The notes beneath the pieces were generated by a model that saw only the letters and a list, made by a program, of their open reading frames with translations, was not told the DNA's origin and ran no database searches. A DNA stretch of 62,870 bases from contig JAFLJS010000025.1 of NCBI GenBank assembly GCA_022712895.1, positions 1-62,870 on the forward strand, given 5' to 3'. The position numbers and the translations under genes are program-made. Position 1 is the stretch's first letter. The number at the start of each line of letters is the position of its first letter. The stretch is from Desulfocapsa sp. (GTDB lineage: Bacteria > Desulfobacterota > Desulfobulbia > Desulfobulbales > Desulfocapsaceae). Of the stretch, positions 1 through 9,547 are shown piece by piece.

Positions 1-1093
1 CTAGGTTTACATCCCCCATATATTCCCCGGCAGCATCTTTGAGTATGCCTTGCATTTCCTTTAAGCTTGTCTTGTCTGTGACAGCTTCCCAGATAGCTTG
101 AGACATGGGTGTGAATTTGGCTGGCGGCAATGCCTTTTTCATATCACCATTCACAGCTTTAAGCGCGCTGCCGATCAACAACGCCGCATCATACCCCTGA
201 CTGGCATAGAGTGTTGGAGTACGTCCGTAGGTTTTACGAAAAGCAGCAACAAAGGCGTTATTTTCAGGAGTGTCAAGATCTGCGCTCCACTGAGAACCGT
301 TTATAACACCGACTGCAGCATCGCCCACTGCCTTCAGGATACGTTCGTCAAAGGAAAATGCAGGCCCAAAGAGCGGAGTGCTTTTATTTAAGCCTGCCTG
401 GGCATACTGCTTGATAAAGTTAATGCCCATACCGCCTGGCAAAAAGAAGTACACTGCATCCGGTTTGGCTGCCCGTAAAGTGGCGAGTTCTGCTGCGTAA
501 TCCGCCTGCCCGAGAGTAGTGTAGACTTCACCGGCAACATTGCCTTTATAAAACCGTTTAAAACCTGCCAGAGCATCCTTACCCGCAGGATAATTGGGTG
601 CCAGAAGATACACATTATTAAACTTTTTCTCTGTCACGTATTGTCCAACCGCCTCATGGAGGTTGTCATTCTGCCATGCCACGTTGAAATAATTTTTATC
701 ACACCCTTTCCCGGCAAGTTTGGATGGCCCTGCATTGGGACTGATATAAAAAGCTCCCGAACGAACAACTTTAGGAACTACCGCCATGGCTACATTGGAA
801 AACACTATACCAGTGAGGATCTGCGCCTTATCACGTTTCATAAAACGCTCGGCAATCTGTCTGCCTTTTTCCGGCTTACGTCCATCATCCTCAACAAGGA
901 GTTTCACTGGAATGGTTCCAAGTGTCCCCTGTCCCTGCTTGATTGCCAGTTTAAAACCATCACGAATATCCTCTCCAAGATAACCGGCCTTTGTGGATAA
1001 GGTAGTGATCATTCCAATTTTAACCGGATCTGCAGCCAAAGCACTGGACACGCTGAACAGCAGTATTACAAATAAAAGTAAAATTCGTTGCAT
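1..1093 (-). CDS. ABC transporter substrate-binding protein, LivK type (truncated by window edge)
   Basis: Periplasmic binding protein of the branched-chain amino acid/amide (HAAT) ABC family, which would deliver a small solute to a Liv-type permease. The reading frame starts at an ATG preceded by AGGAG and opens with a signal peptide (about residues 1-21, ending SSALA/ADP). The mature start, DPVKIGMITTLS, is typical of LivK proteins. Later stretches (ILTGIVFSNVAMAV, FYISPNAGPS, NVYLLAPNYPAGKDALAGF, ASQGYDAALLIG) follow the type-I periplasmic-binding fold. About 364 codons are present and the 3' end lies outside the window, so permease and ATPase genes are not visible. The substrate cannot be told from sequence. 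LivK homologues also bind amides, urea or aromatic acids. Confidence 0.9.
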   Translation of the reverse strand, partial: MQRILLLFVILLFSVSSALAADPVKIGMITTLSTKAGYLGEDIRDGFKLAIKQGQGTLGTIPVKLLVEDDGRKPEKGRQIAERFMKRDKAQILTGIVFSNVAMAVVPKVVRSGAFYISPNAGPSKLAGKGCDKNYFNVAWQNDNLHEAVGQYVTEKKFNNVYLLAPNYPAGKDALAGFKRFYKGNVAGEVYTTLGQADYAAELATLRAAKPDAVYFFLPGGMGINFIKQYAQAGLNKSTPLFGPAFSFDERILKAVGDAAVGVINGSQWSADLDTPENNAFVAAFRKTYGRTPTLYASQGYDAALLIGSALKAVNGDMKKALPPAKFTPMSQAIWEAVTDKTSLKEMQGILKDAAGEYMGDVNL

Positions 1094-1442
1094 GACTATT
1101 CTCCTATTTTTGTCTTTTAAAAAGATTTCTATAATTAGAAAATAAACGTTGGTGAAGCGGGGAACAAAATCTGTAGTAAATAGTAACTAATGCCAAAGAA
1201 TACCAGATTTTGTGAAAGGGTCAAGACCTGAACGATGCCATTCTATCTCACTCTCAATACATCAAAACAAAACAGCTCCATCCACTTTTACACTACTTGT
1301 TCCTTTTCACAGCAGACCTAGTAATATAAAGGGTGCTGTTATTTGTTTTTCTTATGGTATAGACTCAAATGATGATATAAAACGAGCAGAATACCTTGGC
1401 TAAGCAATATCCAGCCACTACATTTCAAGAGAAATATCGTAG
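1094..1442. other. Intergenic region between divergent genes, with a spaced inverted repeat
   Basis: No convincing gene is seen. The stretch is AT-rich and separates two divergently transcribed genes, so both promoters should lie here. The only structure noticed is a perfect 10-bp inverted repeat, ACAAAATCTG (1164-1173) and CAGATTTTGT (1204-1213), separated by 30 bases. It could be a regulator site or chance. A 63-codon frame at 1212-1403 has no ribosome-binding site and unremarkable composition. Confidence 0.5.
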
Positions 1443-3821
1443 ATGAAAAAACCGTTTCAATCTAACAGCATTTTTATTGTTATACTCATTGCATTCTGCT
1501 CTTTTGCTACTGTGAAAATTTTTTCTGAATACAGAAACCTTTCACATATTGAAACGAAAATTCGCTATGAAGATTCGGTTATCCTCAAGCAATTTCTGGA
1601 AGCCTTCCGTTCTACCTATCAACAGATTTTCATAAACAACCATATCCTCATCGACGACATCACAACTCAATTTCTCCCAGCCGTAACGATTTCTAAAATT
1701 TCAGAGGAATTTCAAAGAGTCACAAAGGGAAAGGTCACCATCAATACAGTAACTGACAGACCGAGAAATCCAAAAAACATGGTCGATGCCATAGAGCAAA
1801 AGGCCATGCAGTTTTTCAAGGCCAACCCACAAGAAACTGAATATTTTAAAAAGATCAATACTGACACAGAACCATTCTTTTTTTATGCCTCTCCTCTTTT
1901 CATCACAAAAGTTTGCCTTCAGTGCCACGGCCCTCGATACTCGGTTATCCCATCCATTGCCAAAAAATATTCAACGGCCTACGACTACAAGGAAGGAGAT
2001 CTTCGAGGTATTATCAGCGTTAAAATGTCTTCCAACAGTATAAAAGAAGACCTGATTAACCTTTTTTTCATTAAAACGACCATTATCACACTGCTTAGTG
2101 GCATACTACTCCTAGCGATAATTTTTTTCCTCATCATAAAAGCAAGAAAAAGACATTCTCAGCATACTCATGAGTTGGAGGACGCAGTCCACGGTAAAAC
2201 AAAGGAATTACGTGAACAGGTTAACCTGTTGCAAGAATATTCTAAAGTGCTGGATTGCAGTGCAATTGTATCGAAAGGAGATCAGGAGGGAATAATAACC
2301 TATGTGAACAAAAATCTGTGCCAGACAACTGGTTACAGTGAGGACGAATTATTAGGAAAACCACACTCTATCCTCCGGCACCCTGACATGAAAGCCTCTA
2401 CATTCCGGAATATGTGGAAAACAATTCTCAACAAATCAATATGGCAAGGGCTTGTCAAAAATCGAAAAAAAGATGGCAGCTTTTCCTATTCCCAAACTAC
2501 CATCTGCCCCATCCTTGACAGTAAGGGAAATATACTTGAGTTTATAGCAGCCAGAAATGATGTTACCGAGCTGGTAGAAAAGCGGAAGGAACTTCAAAAC
2601 CTGCTCACGACAGACACCCTGACTAAACTCCCCAATCGTTACCAAATACTACGGGATTTGAGCAGGTTGGAACGTGCCACAATCATTCTACTCGACATCC
2701 TTGACTTTGCGAATATCAACGACTTTTTCGGCATAGAAGAGGGGGATTCAATTTTATTGGAATTTGCCCGCAGAGTGCAGCTTGAAGTGAAAGATAGACC
2801 TTCGCAGTTGTATAGACTACACGGTGACCAACTTGCCTTATTACTCTTTGACAGTTATCCACAGGATACACTGAAAACAATTATTGAAAAACTCATTACA
2901 AGTATCAGCGACACGCCTTTCAAAGCTGGCGACAATGAAATTGTTGTCAATATCACATGTGGCAGTGCCTGCAATCTTAACAATGCTCTCCTGGAAGCAG
3001 ATATTGCCTTAAAACAGGCAAAGACGAACAGGTGGGATTATGTCATCAATGAAGAAAACAGTACTATTAAGCAAGAGCTGCAAAAAAACCACAACTGTGT
3101 CGTCCAGATTAAAAATGCCTTGCGAGAGAAACGAGTTGTTAATTACTTTCAGCCTATTATCAGTGCAAAAACAGGGGAAATAGAAAAATATGAGTGCTTA
3201 GTCCGAATTATTGAAAAAGATGGCGAAGTCATCTCTCCTTTCTTCTTTCTTCCCACCGCCAAAAAAGCTCGAATCTATACTGCTATCACCAAGATTGTTA
3301 TTGATAATGCCTGCACTACGTTTAAAAACTCTTCCTATGATTTCTCCATAAACCTCTCCACTGAAGATATCCTTGATTCAAACATTAGTAATTACTTAAA
3401 AACGAAACTGGGAGAAGCAGATCTGGCAAACAGGGCTATTTTGGAGATTCTGGAAACAGAGGGATTTGAGAATTATGACATGGTGAGCCAGTTTATTCAA
3501 GAAATGAAAGAAATGGGCTGCCGAATTGCCATTGATGATTTTGGCAGTGGATACTCAAATTACGAACGGCTGTTAAATCTACATGTGGACTATTTGAAAA
3601 TCGATGGCTCAATAATCAAAAGAATAACCACCGACGAGGTTTCTCTGACTATTGTAGAAGCGATTATTGCTGTCTCAAGCAAACTTGGCATTAAAACCGT
3701 AGCTGAATTTGTCTTTGACGAAGAGACCGCTAAACTGGCAACTTCATTAGGGGTGGATTATCTTCAAGGCTTTTATTTCTCCGAACCCCTTGAAAGTATA
3801 AAAAGCAACAGAGAAAGCTGA
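1443..3821 (+). CDS. Membrane haem-sensor c-di-GMP phosphodiesterase (DUF3365-PAS-degenerate GGDEF-EAL)
   Basis: Signalling protein of 792 residues. A first membrane helix (about 10-28) and a second (about 205-230) bracket a periplasmic DUF3365/Tll0287-like domain that carries a haem-c motif, C158-L-Q-C161-H162. An Aer-type PAS domain follows (about 270-385). The GGDEF domain is degenerate: the signature reads HGDQL, so cyclase activity is unlikely. The C-terminal EAL domain keeps the expected catalytic residues (ECLVR, the N of SINLS, the E of LEILETE, IDDFGSG, YLKIDGS, AEF), so c-di-GMP hydrolysis is likely. Inference: haem redox state or a gaseous ligand sensed in the periplasm controls c-di-GMP breakdown. 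A diguanylate cyclase gene follows on the same strand 88 bp downstream. Confidence 0.88.
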   Translation: MKKPFQSNSIFIVILIAFCSFATVKIFSEYRNLSHIETKIRYEDSVILKQFLEAFRSTYQQIFINNHILIDDITTQFLPAVTISKISEEFQRVTKGKVTINTVTDRPRNPKNMVDAIEQKAMQFFKANPQETEYFKKINTDTEPFFFYASPLFITKVCLQCHGPRYSVIPSIAKKYSTAYDYKEGDLRGIISVKMSSNSIKEDLINLFFIKTTIITLLSGILLLAIIFFLIIKARKRHSQHTHELEDAVHGKTKELREQVNLLQEYSKVLDCSAIVSKGDQEGIITYVNKNLCQTTGYSEDELLGKPHSILRHPDMKASTFRNMWKTILNKSIWQGLVKNRKKDGSFSYSQTTICPILDSKGNILEFIAARNDVTELVEKRKELQNLLTTDTLTKLPNRYQILRDLSRLERATIILLDILDFANINDFFGIEEGDSILLEFARRVQLEVKDRPSQLYRLHGDQLALLLFDSYPQDTLKTIIEKLITSISDTPFKAGDNEIVVNITCGSACNLNNALLEADIALKQAKTNRWDYVINEENSTIKQELQKNHNCVVQIKNALREKRVVNYFQPIISAKTGEIEKYECLVRIIEKDGEVISPFFFLPTAKKARIYTAITKIVIDNACTTFKNSSYDFSINLSTEDILDSNISNYLKTKLGEADLANRAILEILETEGFENYDMVSQFIQEMKEMGCRIAIDDFGSGYSNYERLLNLHVDYLKIDGSIIKRITTDEVSLTIVEAIIAVSSKLGIKTVAEFVFDEETAKLATSLGVDYLQGFYFSEPLESIKSNRES

Positions 3822-3909
3822 GTCTTTTCATGTTTCACATGACAAAATCGAAACAACTGATGAGTTCTCATCCTCAAACAATACGTATGAACTATAACTA
3901 CATTTTCTA

Positions 3910-5478
3910 ATGGGACATATTAAGAGCCACTCGCAAACATTTCTTTTTTTACGTTTTCTTGGTGCTGTCTTAATTCCAGTACTTCTTCTCTCCATTTCCG
4001 TCTCCATAGGTCTACTGCAAATACATAAACAATACCTGTTCACACAAAAAGAACTGCTCGGCTCTCAAGCAACGCAACAACTCTTTCAGACTCTCACTGA
4101 CCTCCAGCAGATAAGAGGCCTTTCCCATATGCGAGTATGGAATAACACACCCATTCCTAACGAGCAACGGCCACAGCTAACAGAAACATTGAAAAAGCAT
4201 TTTGATACTCCCCAATGGAAAAAAGTCAGCCACGAGCTTGGACTTGAAAAAGATATTACAGTTACTTTGCTTAATACAGCACACTCCCTTGAAATCAAAA
4301 ACGGCACATCCAATGAAGCTGCGAGATTTGAGGCCTTTACCACCATAATTAAAGTAATTAACGGCAGCATCCTTCTCGTGGCAAATGAATCTAATTTGAT
4401 TCTCGACCCTGAACTTGACACGTATTACAGCGTGGACACAGTGGTTAAACAAATTCCAGACCTAAGTGAAGCATTTGCCATAATACGTGGATTAGGGAGC
4501 GGTATGATCACTCGGGGAGAGTCTACCACAATGGAAAAGGAATTACTGAAAGAGAAAATATCTATTCTGCAAGACCAACTAAGCAGATTCACACGAATAC
4601 AAACAATAATCCATAAGGCAACATCTGAAACAGAATTACCATGTAGCAACAAAGGTCATGATCATAAACTCAACAATATTTCTGCTGCATTTCTGCAAAC
4701 ATGCGCATTAGTACTTGGGGGGCAATTTCATTCATCGGCCGAAGATTTCTTCCAGGAGGGCTCTACGGTCATAGCAGTTCTGATTGAAACCTTTGACGCC
4801 AACCTGAATCTACTGGAAAACCGTTTACAACAAAGAGCAGCCCAGCAATTACAACAGATGATGCTCATCCTGATATTCTCCGCTCTCACTTTTGTAATAA
4901 TATTTTATTTCGCACTCTCTTTTTTCCGACTCCAACAAACCAGCTACCGGGAATTAGAAAAAGTTTCCATTACCGATCCCCTTACTTCCATACCCAACAG
5001 ACGGTATTTGAATTTAACGTTTGACAATGAAATGCAACGCGCTCGTCGCAACAATAATGGCATGTCTTTTGGCCTTCTGGATATTGATTTTTTCAAAAAA
5101 TACAATGACACCTACGGTCACCATGAGGGAGATATTGCCTTGCAAAAGGTTGCAATTGCGCTGAAAAGCTCACTGCAAAGGGCTGGGGATTTCTATTTCA
5201 GATTTGGGGGAGAGGAATTTTGTTTTTTCTACAGAGCTAAATCTCAGGCAGAAACAGAAATCGTCACGGAGCAGATACGGACTGCTGTCGAACAATTAGC
5301 GATTACACATAAGGAGAATAGTGCAAGCAAGGTGCTCACCATTTCCCTTGGTGTTATTTTCATGCCTAAAGTGACAAACGAGGGACTTGACAATATGATT
5401 AAACAAGCCGATGCCCTCCTGTACAAAGCTAAGGATAGGGGGCGAAACCAGTCTGTTATAAAGTCTCTGACTCTATGA
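3910..5478 (+). CDS. Membrane-bound diguanylate cyclase with large periplasmic sensor region
   Basis: A 522-residue protein with an N-terminal membrane helix (about 11-36), a roughly 275-residue helical periplasmic region, a second helix (about 316-338) and a C-terminal GGDEF domain. The active site is G433-G434-E435-E436-F437. An RxxD product-inhibition motif (RAGD) sits just before it, so both synthesis of c-di-GMP and feedback inhibition look intact. The periplasmic part begins with a TQQLFQTLTDLQQIRGLSHM segment, resembling helical-bundle nitrate/nitrite-type sensor regions, but the ligand is unknown. It lies 88 bp after a phosphodiesterase gene, so the two may form opposing halves of one c-di-GMP circuit. 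The start is ATG; no better upstream start was seen. Confidence 0.87.
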   Translation: MGHIKSHSQTFLFLRFLGAVLIPVLLLSISVSIGLLQIHKQYLFTQKELLGSQATQQLFQTLTDLQQIRGLSHMRVWNNTPIPNEQRPQLTETLKKHFDTPQWKKVSHELGLEKDITVTLLNTAHSLEIKNGTSNEAARFEAFTTIIKVINGSILLVANESNLILDPELDTYYSVDTVVKQIPDLSEAFAIIRGLGSGMITRGESTTMEKELLKEKISILQDQLSRFTRIQTIIHKATSETELPCSNKGHDHKLNNISAAFLQTCALVLGGQFHSSAEDFFQEGSTVIAVLIETFDANLNLLENRLQQRAAQQLQQMMLILIFSALTFVIIFYFALSFFRLQQTSYRELEKVSITDPLTSIPNRRYLNLTFDNEMQRARRNNNGMSFGLLDIDFFKKYNDTYGHHEGDIALQKVAIALKSSLQRAGDFYFRFGGEEFCFFYRAKSQAETEIVTEQIRTAVEQLAITHKENSASKVLTISLGVIFMPKVTNEGLDNMIKQADALLYKAKDRGRNQSVIKSLTL

Positions 5479-6035
5479 TATATGGACGGGATTACCCGCT
5501 ACGGTACCGGCAAAGCCATGGATCAGGAAGACGTAGTTTCAATTGACTCAATTACATCAATTAGAGGGTCATCTCTTGATTATTCCATAGCATTCTCAAC
5601 ATGGAAGTTTCGCTGACACTTCACTGGAATTTTGTACCAAACCCGGAAGGAAGGCATCAGGCGCAAGCGAACAACTCCATTCAAGTCCCTCTACCCGTTA
5701 CTATTCAGCCTTTTACTTTTATCAGTGCTTTTACCACTACCTGTCTTACCACTGTTGGCACGGGAATATGGAGCATGCTATCGATTAAGCGGGAAGGGTA
5801 TGCGTAAGACTCTTTTGGGCAATAAGCATTGGGAGCCACCCCGGCTTCACTTGCCAGTTTTTTTTTGCGTCGCAGTTGATTTCCTAATTTTCAGTTCTTA
5901 TTTCATCCCGACTGGACATGCACTTACTCCTCTCTTCTGGAAAAGAATTGTTTGACGCTCACCTTTTCCCGTATTACATTTCTGTTTTCTGATAAACTCA
6001 AAAAAAAACAACTATCTGTAATGGGAAGACAAACA
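5479..6035. other. Intergenic region without a recognisable gene; possible decayed coding DNA
   Basis: From ATG 5482 a frame runs 44 codons to TGA at 5614-5616. The same frame then continues to about 5955, with a basic segment followed by a hydrophobic, leucine/proline-rich stretch. No homology is recognised, there is no ribosome-binding site, and no SECIS-like hairpin was seen after the TGA, so decayed coding DNA or chance is favoured. The last part should hold the promoter of the DksA/TraR-type gene. Confidence 0.4.
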
Positions 6036-6389
6036 ATGAGTGAAGAGTTGGATCTCGACTATTTCAAAAAACGCCTTATAGAACGCCATGAATCCATTCT
6101 GGCAGATAAAGAGACGCGCAAACGAAATACAGCGCCAAAAGAGCTGGACCAAAGCAGTATCGGCCGACTCTCACGGATGGATGCCATGCAACAGCAACAG
6201 ATGTCCAAGGCCTCTGCTCGACTAGTTGAGCAGGAACGCAGACGAATTAATACGGCCTTAAAGCGTATCGAAGCTGACGAATATGGCTACTGCATACTTT
6301 GCGACGAAGACATTGCAGTAAAACGATTGCAATTTGACCCAAGTCTCCTCACCTGTATATCCTGTGCGCAGAATGCAGAAAACGTGTAA
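6036..6389 (+). CDS. DksA/TraR-family zinc-finger protein
   Basis: Small protein of 117 residues with the C-terminal four-cysteine zinc finger of DksA/TraR proteins: Y-C-I-L-C, then the family spacer with IAVKRLQFDP, then C-I-S-C. The region before it is a charged coiled-coil hairpin (QQMSKASARLVEQERRRINTALKRIEADEYG). DksA proteins bind in the RNA polymerase secondary channel and tune transcription with ppGpp. Short members like this may act without ppGpp or do something else. The frame is open further upstream, but the ATG at 6036 has a GGAAG 8 bases before it and gives the family-typical N-terminus; an ATG at 6021 is the alternative. The next gene begins about 15-20 bases downstream, suggesting co-transcription. 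Confidence 0.85.
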   Translation: MSEELDLDYFKKRLIERHESILADKETRKRNTAPKELDQSSIGRLSRMDAMQQQQMSKASARLVEQERRRINTALKRIEADEYGYCILCDEDIAVKRLQFDPSLLTCISCAQNAENV

Positions 6390-6409
6390 TTCAGCTTAAC
6401 TCAGTGACC

Positions 6410-7207
6410 ATGGACACAATACAATATCAAAATAATCGATACGAAACACCAGAAGGATCTGCTTCTTTTTTTGGCAAACTACTTCCTTCATTCTCTTTTT
6501 ACAGCAGCTTTCTGAGCCAGATTTACTTTTCAGCAAGAAAAGCAAAAAAAGGCGTCTACGATACGGAAGCATGGCGACTATCCAGCTTCAGAGTTATGCA
6601 AGCCCTTGAACGCACAGGCCTGAAGATCACTATCTCCGGCATAGACCATTTACAGAACCTGAATTCTTCCTGTGTCGTTGTAGGGAACCATGTGAGTATG
6701 ATGGATACAGTGGTATTGCCAGCTATTATCGGTCAGGAAGTACCTCTTACTTTCATAATAAAACAAAGTTTGATGGAGTATCCTGTATTCAAGCATGTCA
6801 TACGATCCAGGAACCCCATTGCTCTGGGCAGAAAAAATGCCAGGCAAGATTTAAAGACAGTAATGGTTGAAGGAAAAAAACGACTAACCGATGGGATTTC
6901 AATCACTGTCTTCCCGCAGACCACACGTGGAACCGGATTTGACCCCAAGCAATTCAATTCCATCGGGGTCAAGCTTGCACTAAGATCAGGCGTCCCAGTG
7001 GTACCGGTGGCGATTAAAACCGATGCCTGGACCAACGGCAAACTCATCAAAGATCTTGGTAAAATTCGTCCAGAGGTATCAACCCATTTCGCTTTTGGTG
7101 CCCCGATGACAATTGAGGGAAAAGGTCGGGAAGAGCAACAACAGGTTATTGATTTTATTGCCGGTAAACTCGAAAGTTGGCAGACGGAAGAAAACAGCCA
7201 ATATTGA
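6410..7207 (+). CDS. 1-acyl-sn-glycerol-3-phosphate acyltransferase (PlsC-like)
   Basis: PlsC-family acyltransferase of about 265 residues, expected to acylate lysophosphatidic acid, or a related acceptor, at the inner face of the membrane. Motif I is NHVSMMD (HxxxxD). The substrate-binding block appears as FPQTTRGTG in place of the usual FPEGTRS, and motif IV is VPVVPVAIKTDAW. The altered FPEGTRS block means another acyl acceptor is possible. A GTG two codons upstream (6404) could also start translation; ATG was chosen. It follows the DksA/TraR-type gene closely. Confidence 0.82.
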   Translation: MDTIQYQNNRYETPEGSASFFGKLLPSFSFYSSFLSQIYFSARKAKKGVYDTEAWRLSSFRVMQALERTGLKITISGIDHLQNLNSSCVVVGNHVSMMDTVVLPAIIGQEVPLTFIIKQSLMEYPVFKHVIRSRNPIALGRKNARQDLKTVMVEGKKRLTDGISITVFPQTTRGTGFDPKQFNSIGVKLALRSGVPVVPVAIKTDAWTNGKLIKDLGKIRPEVSTHFAFGAPMTIEGKGREEQQQVIDFIAGKLESWQTEENSQY

Positions 7208-7285
7208 TTTGATACGAGCGACCATCTCTTCATTACAACAATCCTCACCAGCAGCCTAAGCACAGGCAAAAGGAAAAATTCATTT

Positions 7286-8482
7286 ATGGACAAAGTGCGA
7301 TTTATTCTAGCGGGAAGGTTTATTGATGGGAACGGTACAGATGTGCAAAGAGGTATTTTACTGACAGTACAGGATACTATTATTACCGCCATTGGCTCCG
7401 CCAAAGAACTTCCCAGCAACAAAGGCGGTGCAACCGATGACTTCTCACATTGTACTATTTTGCCAGCACTGGTTGACTGCAGTGTCTCCCTGTCGCAATC
7501 ACCTTCGGTTGACAGTAGCGTCCGCTTATTCACTGAGGAAGCAGACTTTGCAACAAAACTAATTACCCTTAAGCGACATATTCACGACTGCCACACACAC
7601 GGTGTGCTGGGCGTGGCTGACAGCGGTCAGATAAGCGAACTGCTGAACCACTCTCAAGAGGAAATGTTACAGAACAGCGCAATTAACATCAAAACATCTG
7701 GATCTCTCTGCCAAAGCACTCAGAAGTGTGCCACCGCAAACGCTACAGCTGTTGATTTTTTTAAGATCGCATATTCAGCCAGTATTGAAGACGATGCAAC
7801 CCAGCATCCTCAGTTAAGCCTCCAGGAACTATCCCACATTGTTCAGCATACAGGTGAAAAAAAAGTGGTCGTAGTTGCCAACGGATCGCAGCAGGTAGCC
7901 GAAGCGATTGAGGCTGGATGTGATGCCATCGAACAGGGCTACAATATGGGAGAAGACAATCTCAGGGAAATGGTAAAGAAGAATGTGTTATGGATTCCCA
8001 GCGTAGTACGAGCCAGAAATGGTTTGGATGGTGTCAGCGGCGGAGGAGATGTGTGCTGCCGTTTTTCGACACGCTACGTGGCACCGGGAAAACCGAATCC
8101 GGGAGCAAAGAAACTTTGGGAAAAGATTCTGTCCGAACAACTCGTGCAGCTGCAGTTCGCAAGAGATTTGGGAATAACCACAGCTATTGGAACCGGTGCT
8201 GGCAGTGTTGGCATTCTCCACGGTGAATCAATGGTCGAGGAAATGAAACTATTCATCAAGGCCGGCTATTCACTGGAGGAAACCATCCGTTGCGCATCCG
8301 AACATGGCGCCAGATTCTTCGACATGCAAAATCTGGGAACACTCACAGTCGGACAACGGGCCACATTCCTGATTACCAGAGGTACAGCAAAACAATTACC
8401 AAGAAAACTCTCTTACCTGGAGAACATCTATGTTGATGGTGTTCCCAGCCCTGCCTATTCTAAACACCCAGTCATGCGTTAA
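7286..8482 (+). CDS. Amidohydrolase-fold protein lacking metal ligands (probable pseudoenzyme)
   Basis: A 398-residue protein with the layout of imidazolonepropionase/prolidase-like amidohydrolases: an N-terminal beta domain (FILAGRFIDGNG), a TIM barrel, and a C-terminal return strand (NLGTLTVGQRATFLI). The family's metal-binding positions are all replaced. DxHxH reads D64-C-S-V-S68. The VHAHG strand reads V-A-N199-G. IEHG reads I-E-Q217-G. GTDAG reads G-T-G304-A-G. One lysine, in DFFKI (K160), is kept. The frame is intact and of normal length, which argues against simple decay. Inference: it keeps the fold but works as a binding or scaffold protein, or uses other chemistry. It lies 78 bp after the acyltransferase gene and ends at a stem-loop. 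Confidence 0.8.
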   Translation: MDKVRFILAGRFIDGNGTDVQRGILLTVQDTIITAIGSAKELPSNKGGATDDFSHCTILPALVDCSVSLSQSPSVDSSVRLFTEEADFATKLITLKRHIHDCHTHGVLGVADSGQISELLNHSQEEMLQNSAINIKTSGSLCQSTQKCATANATAVDFFKIAYSASIEDDATQHPQLSLQELSHIVQHTGEKKVVVVANGSQQVAEAIEAGCDAIEQGYNMGEDNLREMVKKNVLWIPSVVRARNGLDGVSGGGDVCCRFSTRYVAPGKPNPGAKKLWEKILSEQLVQLQFARDLGITTAIGTGAGSVGILHGESMVEEMKLFIKAGYSLEETIRCASEHGARFFDMQNLGTLTVGQRATFLITRGTAKQLPRKLSYLENIYVDGVPSPAYSKHPVMR

Positions 8483-8490
8483 GTGCAAAG

Positions 8491-8514
8491 GAGTCTCGCG
8501 TCTCAACGAGACTC
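8491..8514. terminator. Stem-loop between convergent genes
   Basis: Perfect 8-bp inverted repeat GAGTCTCG / CGAGACTC with an 8-base loop, 9 bases after the amidohydrolase-like stop codon and about 50 bases from the convergent exporter gene. There is no T-run on either strand, so termination is plausible from position but unproven. Confidence 0.45.
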
Positions 8515-8563
8515 CCGAGAAAGATCCTCTTAAGAGAAGCGCTATACACGGTTTGTCATTTCT

Positions 8564-9499
8564 TTATTTTTTCTGATACTTAATGAAAAGAGATAAGCCA
8601 ATCAATATTAAGAGCAATCCAGCAGCAGAGACCATGTTCGGCACTTCGGATTTCAGAAAGAAAATGCCTCCCAACAAAGCAAAAACCACCTCACTTGACT
8701 GCGTAGCATCAACTGCTGCAAGCTCACTGGAGTTAGATGCTAAATTACGTGCAAAAAGAAAAATACAGGTTGCAAAGACTCCTGAAAATAACGCAATTAA
8801 AGCAGTATTCATTATCTGTGATGAACTTGGCACTGACGGATGTATTATCAATACAAGTACTACCCATAAAGGGAAAGACCCCAAAGTCATTAGCAGCACT
8901 TTATTAAAAACACTATTTAAGAGTGGTGATTGTATACATGGTACTCTTTTATGATTTCCATTTTTTGCCTCCCACACAAGCTGGTTTCCAAATGGATAAC
9001 AAAAGGCAGCAACAAGTACAGGAAGACTGCCAGAGAGTAGGGCTTTTAGGTCAAACGCTTCAATGTTAGCAAAATTAACCAGTGCCACACCAGCGAAAAT
9101 GACCAAAGAAAAACCCCATATTCGCTTGGGGAATGATCGACCGAATAACATGAAAACAAAAAGACTGGCAACAACAGTAAATTGCCAAGTGGCCGCGACC
9201 ACCCAGCCGGGCGAGAAATCAGCACTAAAGCAAATAAGTGCATAAAACCCTCCAAACCCAATGCTCCCAGCTAAAACCCAGAATCGCCAATAGCAACAGA
9301 ACAATTTAAGCACACTCTGTAGCTCTTTAACTCCTCCACTTAACAGGATGATTAGTGTCAGGAAGAAGATCATAAAAACATATCGTAGAGATGCTGACCA
9401 CAACCAGTGCCCACCTTCTAAGCTCATAACTTCATTGAGTATGAATGTCGTACTGAAAAAAGCCCCGGAGAGGACGCCTAAAGAGATGAGTTTAATCAT
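8564..9499 (-). CDS. DMT-superfamily exporter (EamA / multidrug-resistance efflux type)
   Basis: Hydrophobic 311-residue protein with about ten predicted membrane helices arranged as two repeats, as in drug/metabolite transporters. The opening (LISLGVLSGAFFSTTFILNE) and the C-terminal repeat (ELAAVDATQSSEVVFALLGG) resemble the multidrug-efflux branch of the family. It probably exports a small metabolite or toxic compound; the substrate cannot be read from sequence. It lies downstream of the bat operon on the same strand, 48 bp after batE, so it may be read through from it. The last codons encode a lysine-rich cytoplasmic tail. Confidence 0.85.
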   Translation of the reverse strand: MIKLISLGVLSGAFFSTTFILNEVMSLEGGHWLWSASLRYVFMIFFLTLIILLSGGVKELQSVLKLFCCYWRFWVLAGSIGFGGFYALICFSADFSPGWVVAATWQFTVVASLFVFMLFGRSFPKRIWGFSLVIFAGVALVNFANIEAFDLKALLSGSLPVLVAAFCYPFGNQLVWEAKNGNHKRVPCIQSPLLNSVFNKVLLMTLGSFPLWVVLVLIIHPSVPSSSQIMNTALIALFSGVFATCIFLFARNLASNSSELAAVDATQSSEVVFALLGGIFFLKSEVPNMVSAAGLLLILIGLSLFIKYQKK

Positions 9500-9547
9500 G
9501 GGATTACTAGAGTGGATGGATGATTTGAGTAATCGTAAACGGTTGTA

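Noticed and set aside
5482-5955. A second selenoprotein reading through TGA at 5614-5616
   Set aside because: The joined frame matches no family, has no ribosome-binding site, and no SECIS-like hairpin was found after the TGA.
6733-7533. A 266-codon frame on the minus strand across the acyltransferase and amidohydrolase-like genes
   Set aside because: It is the antisense shadow of two well-supported genes and has no recognisable domain.
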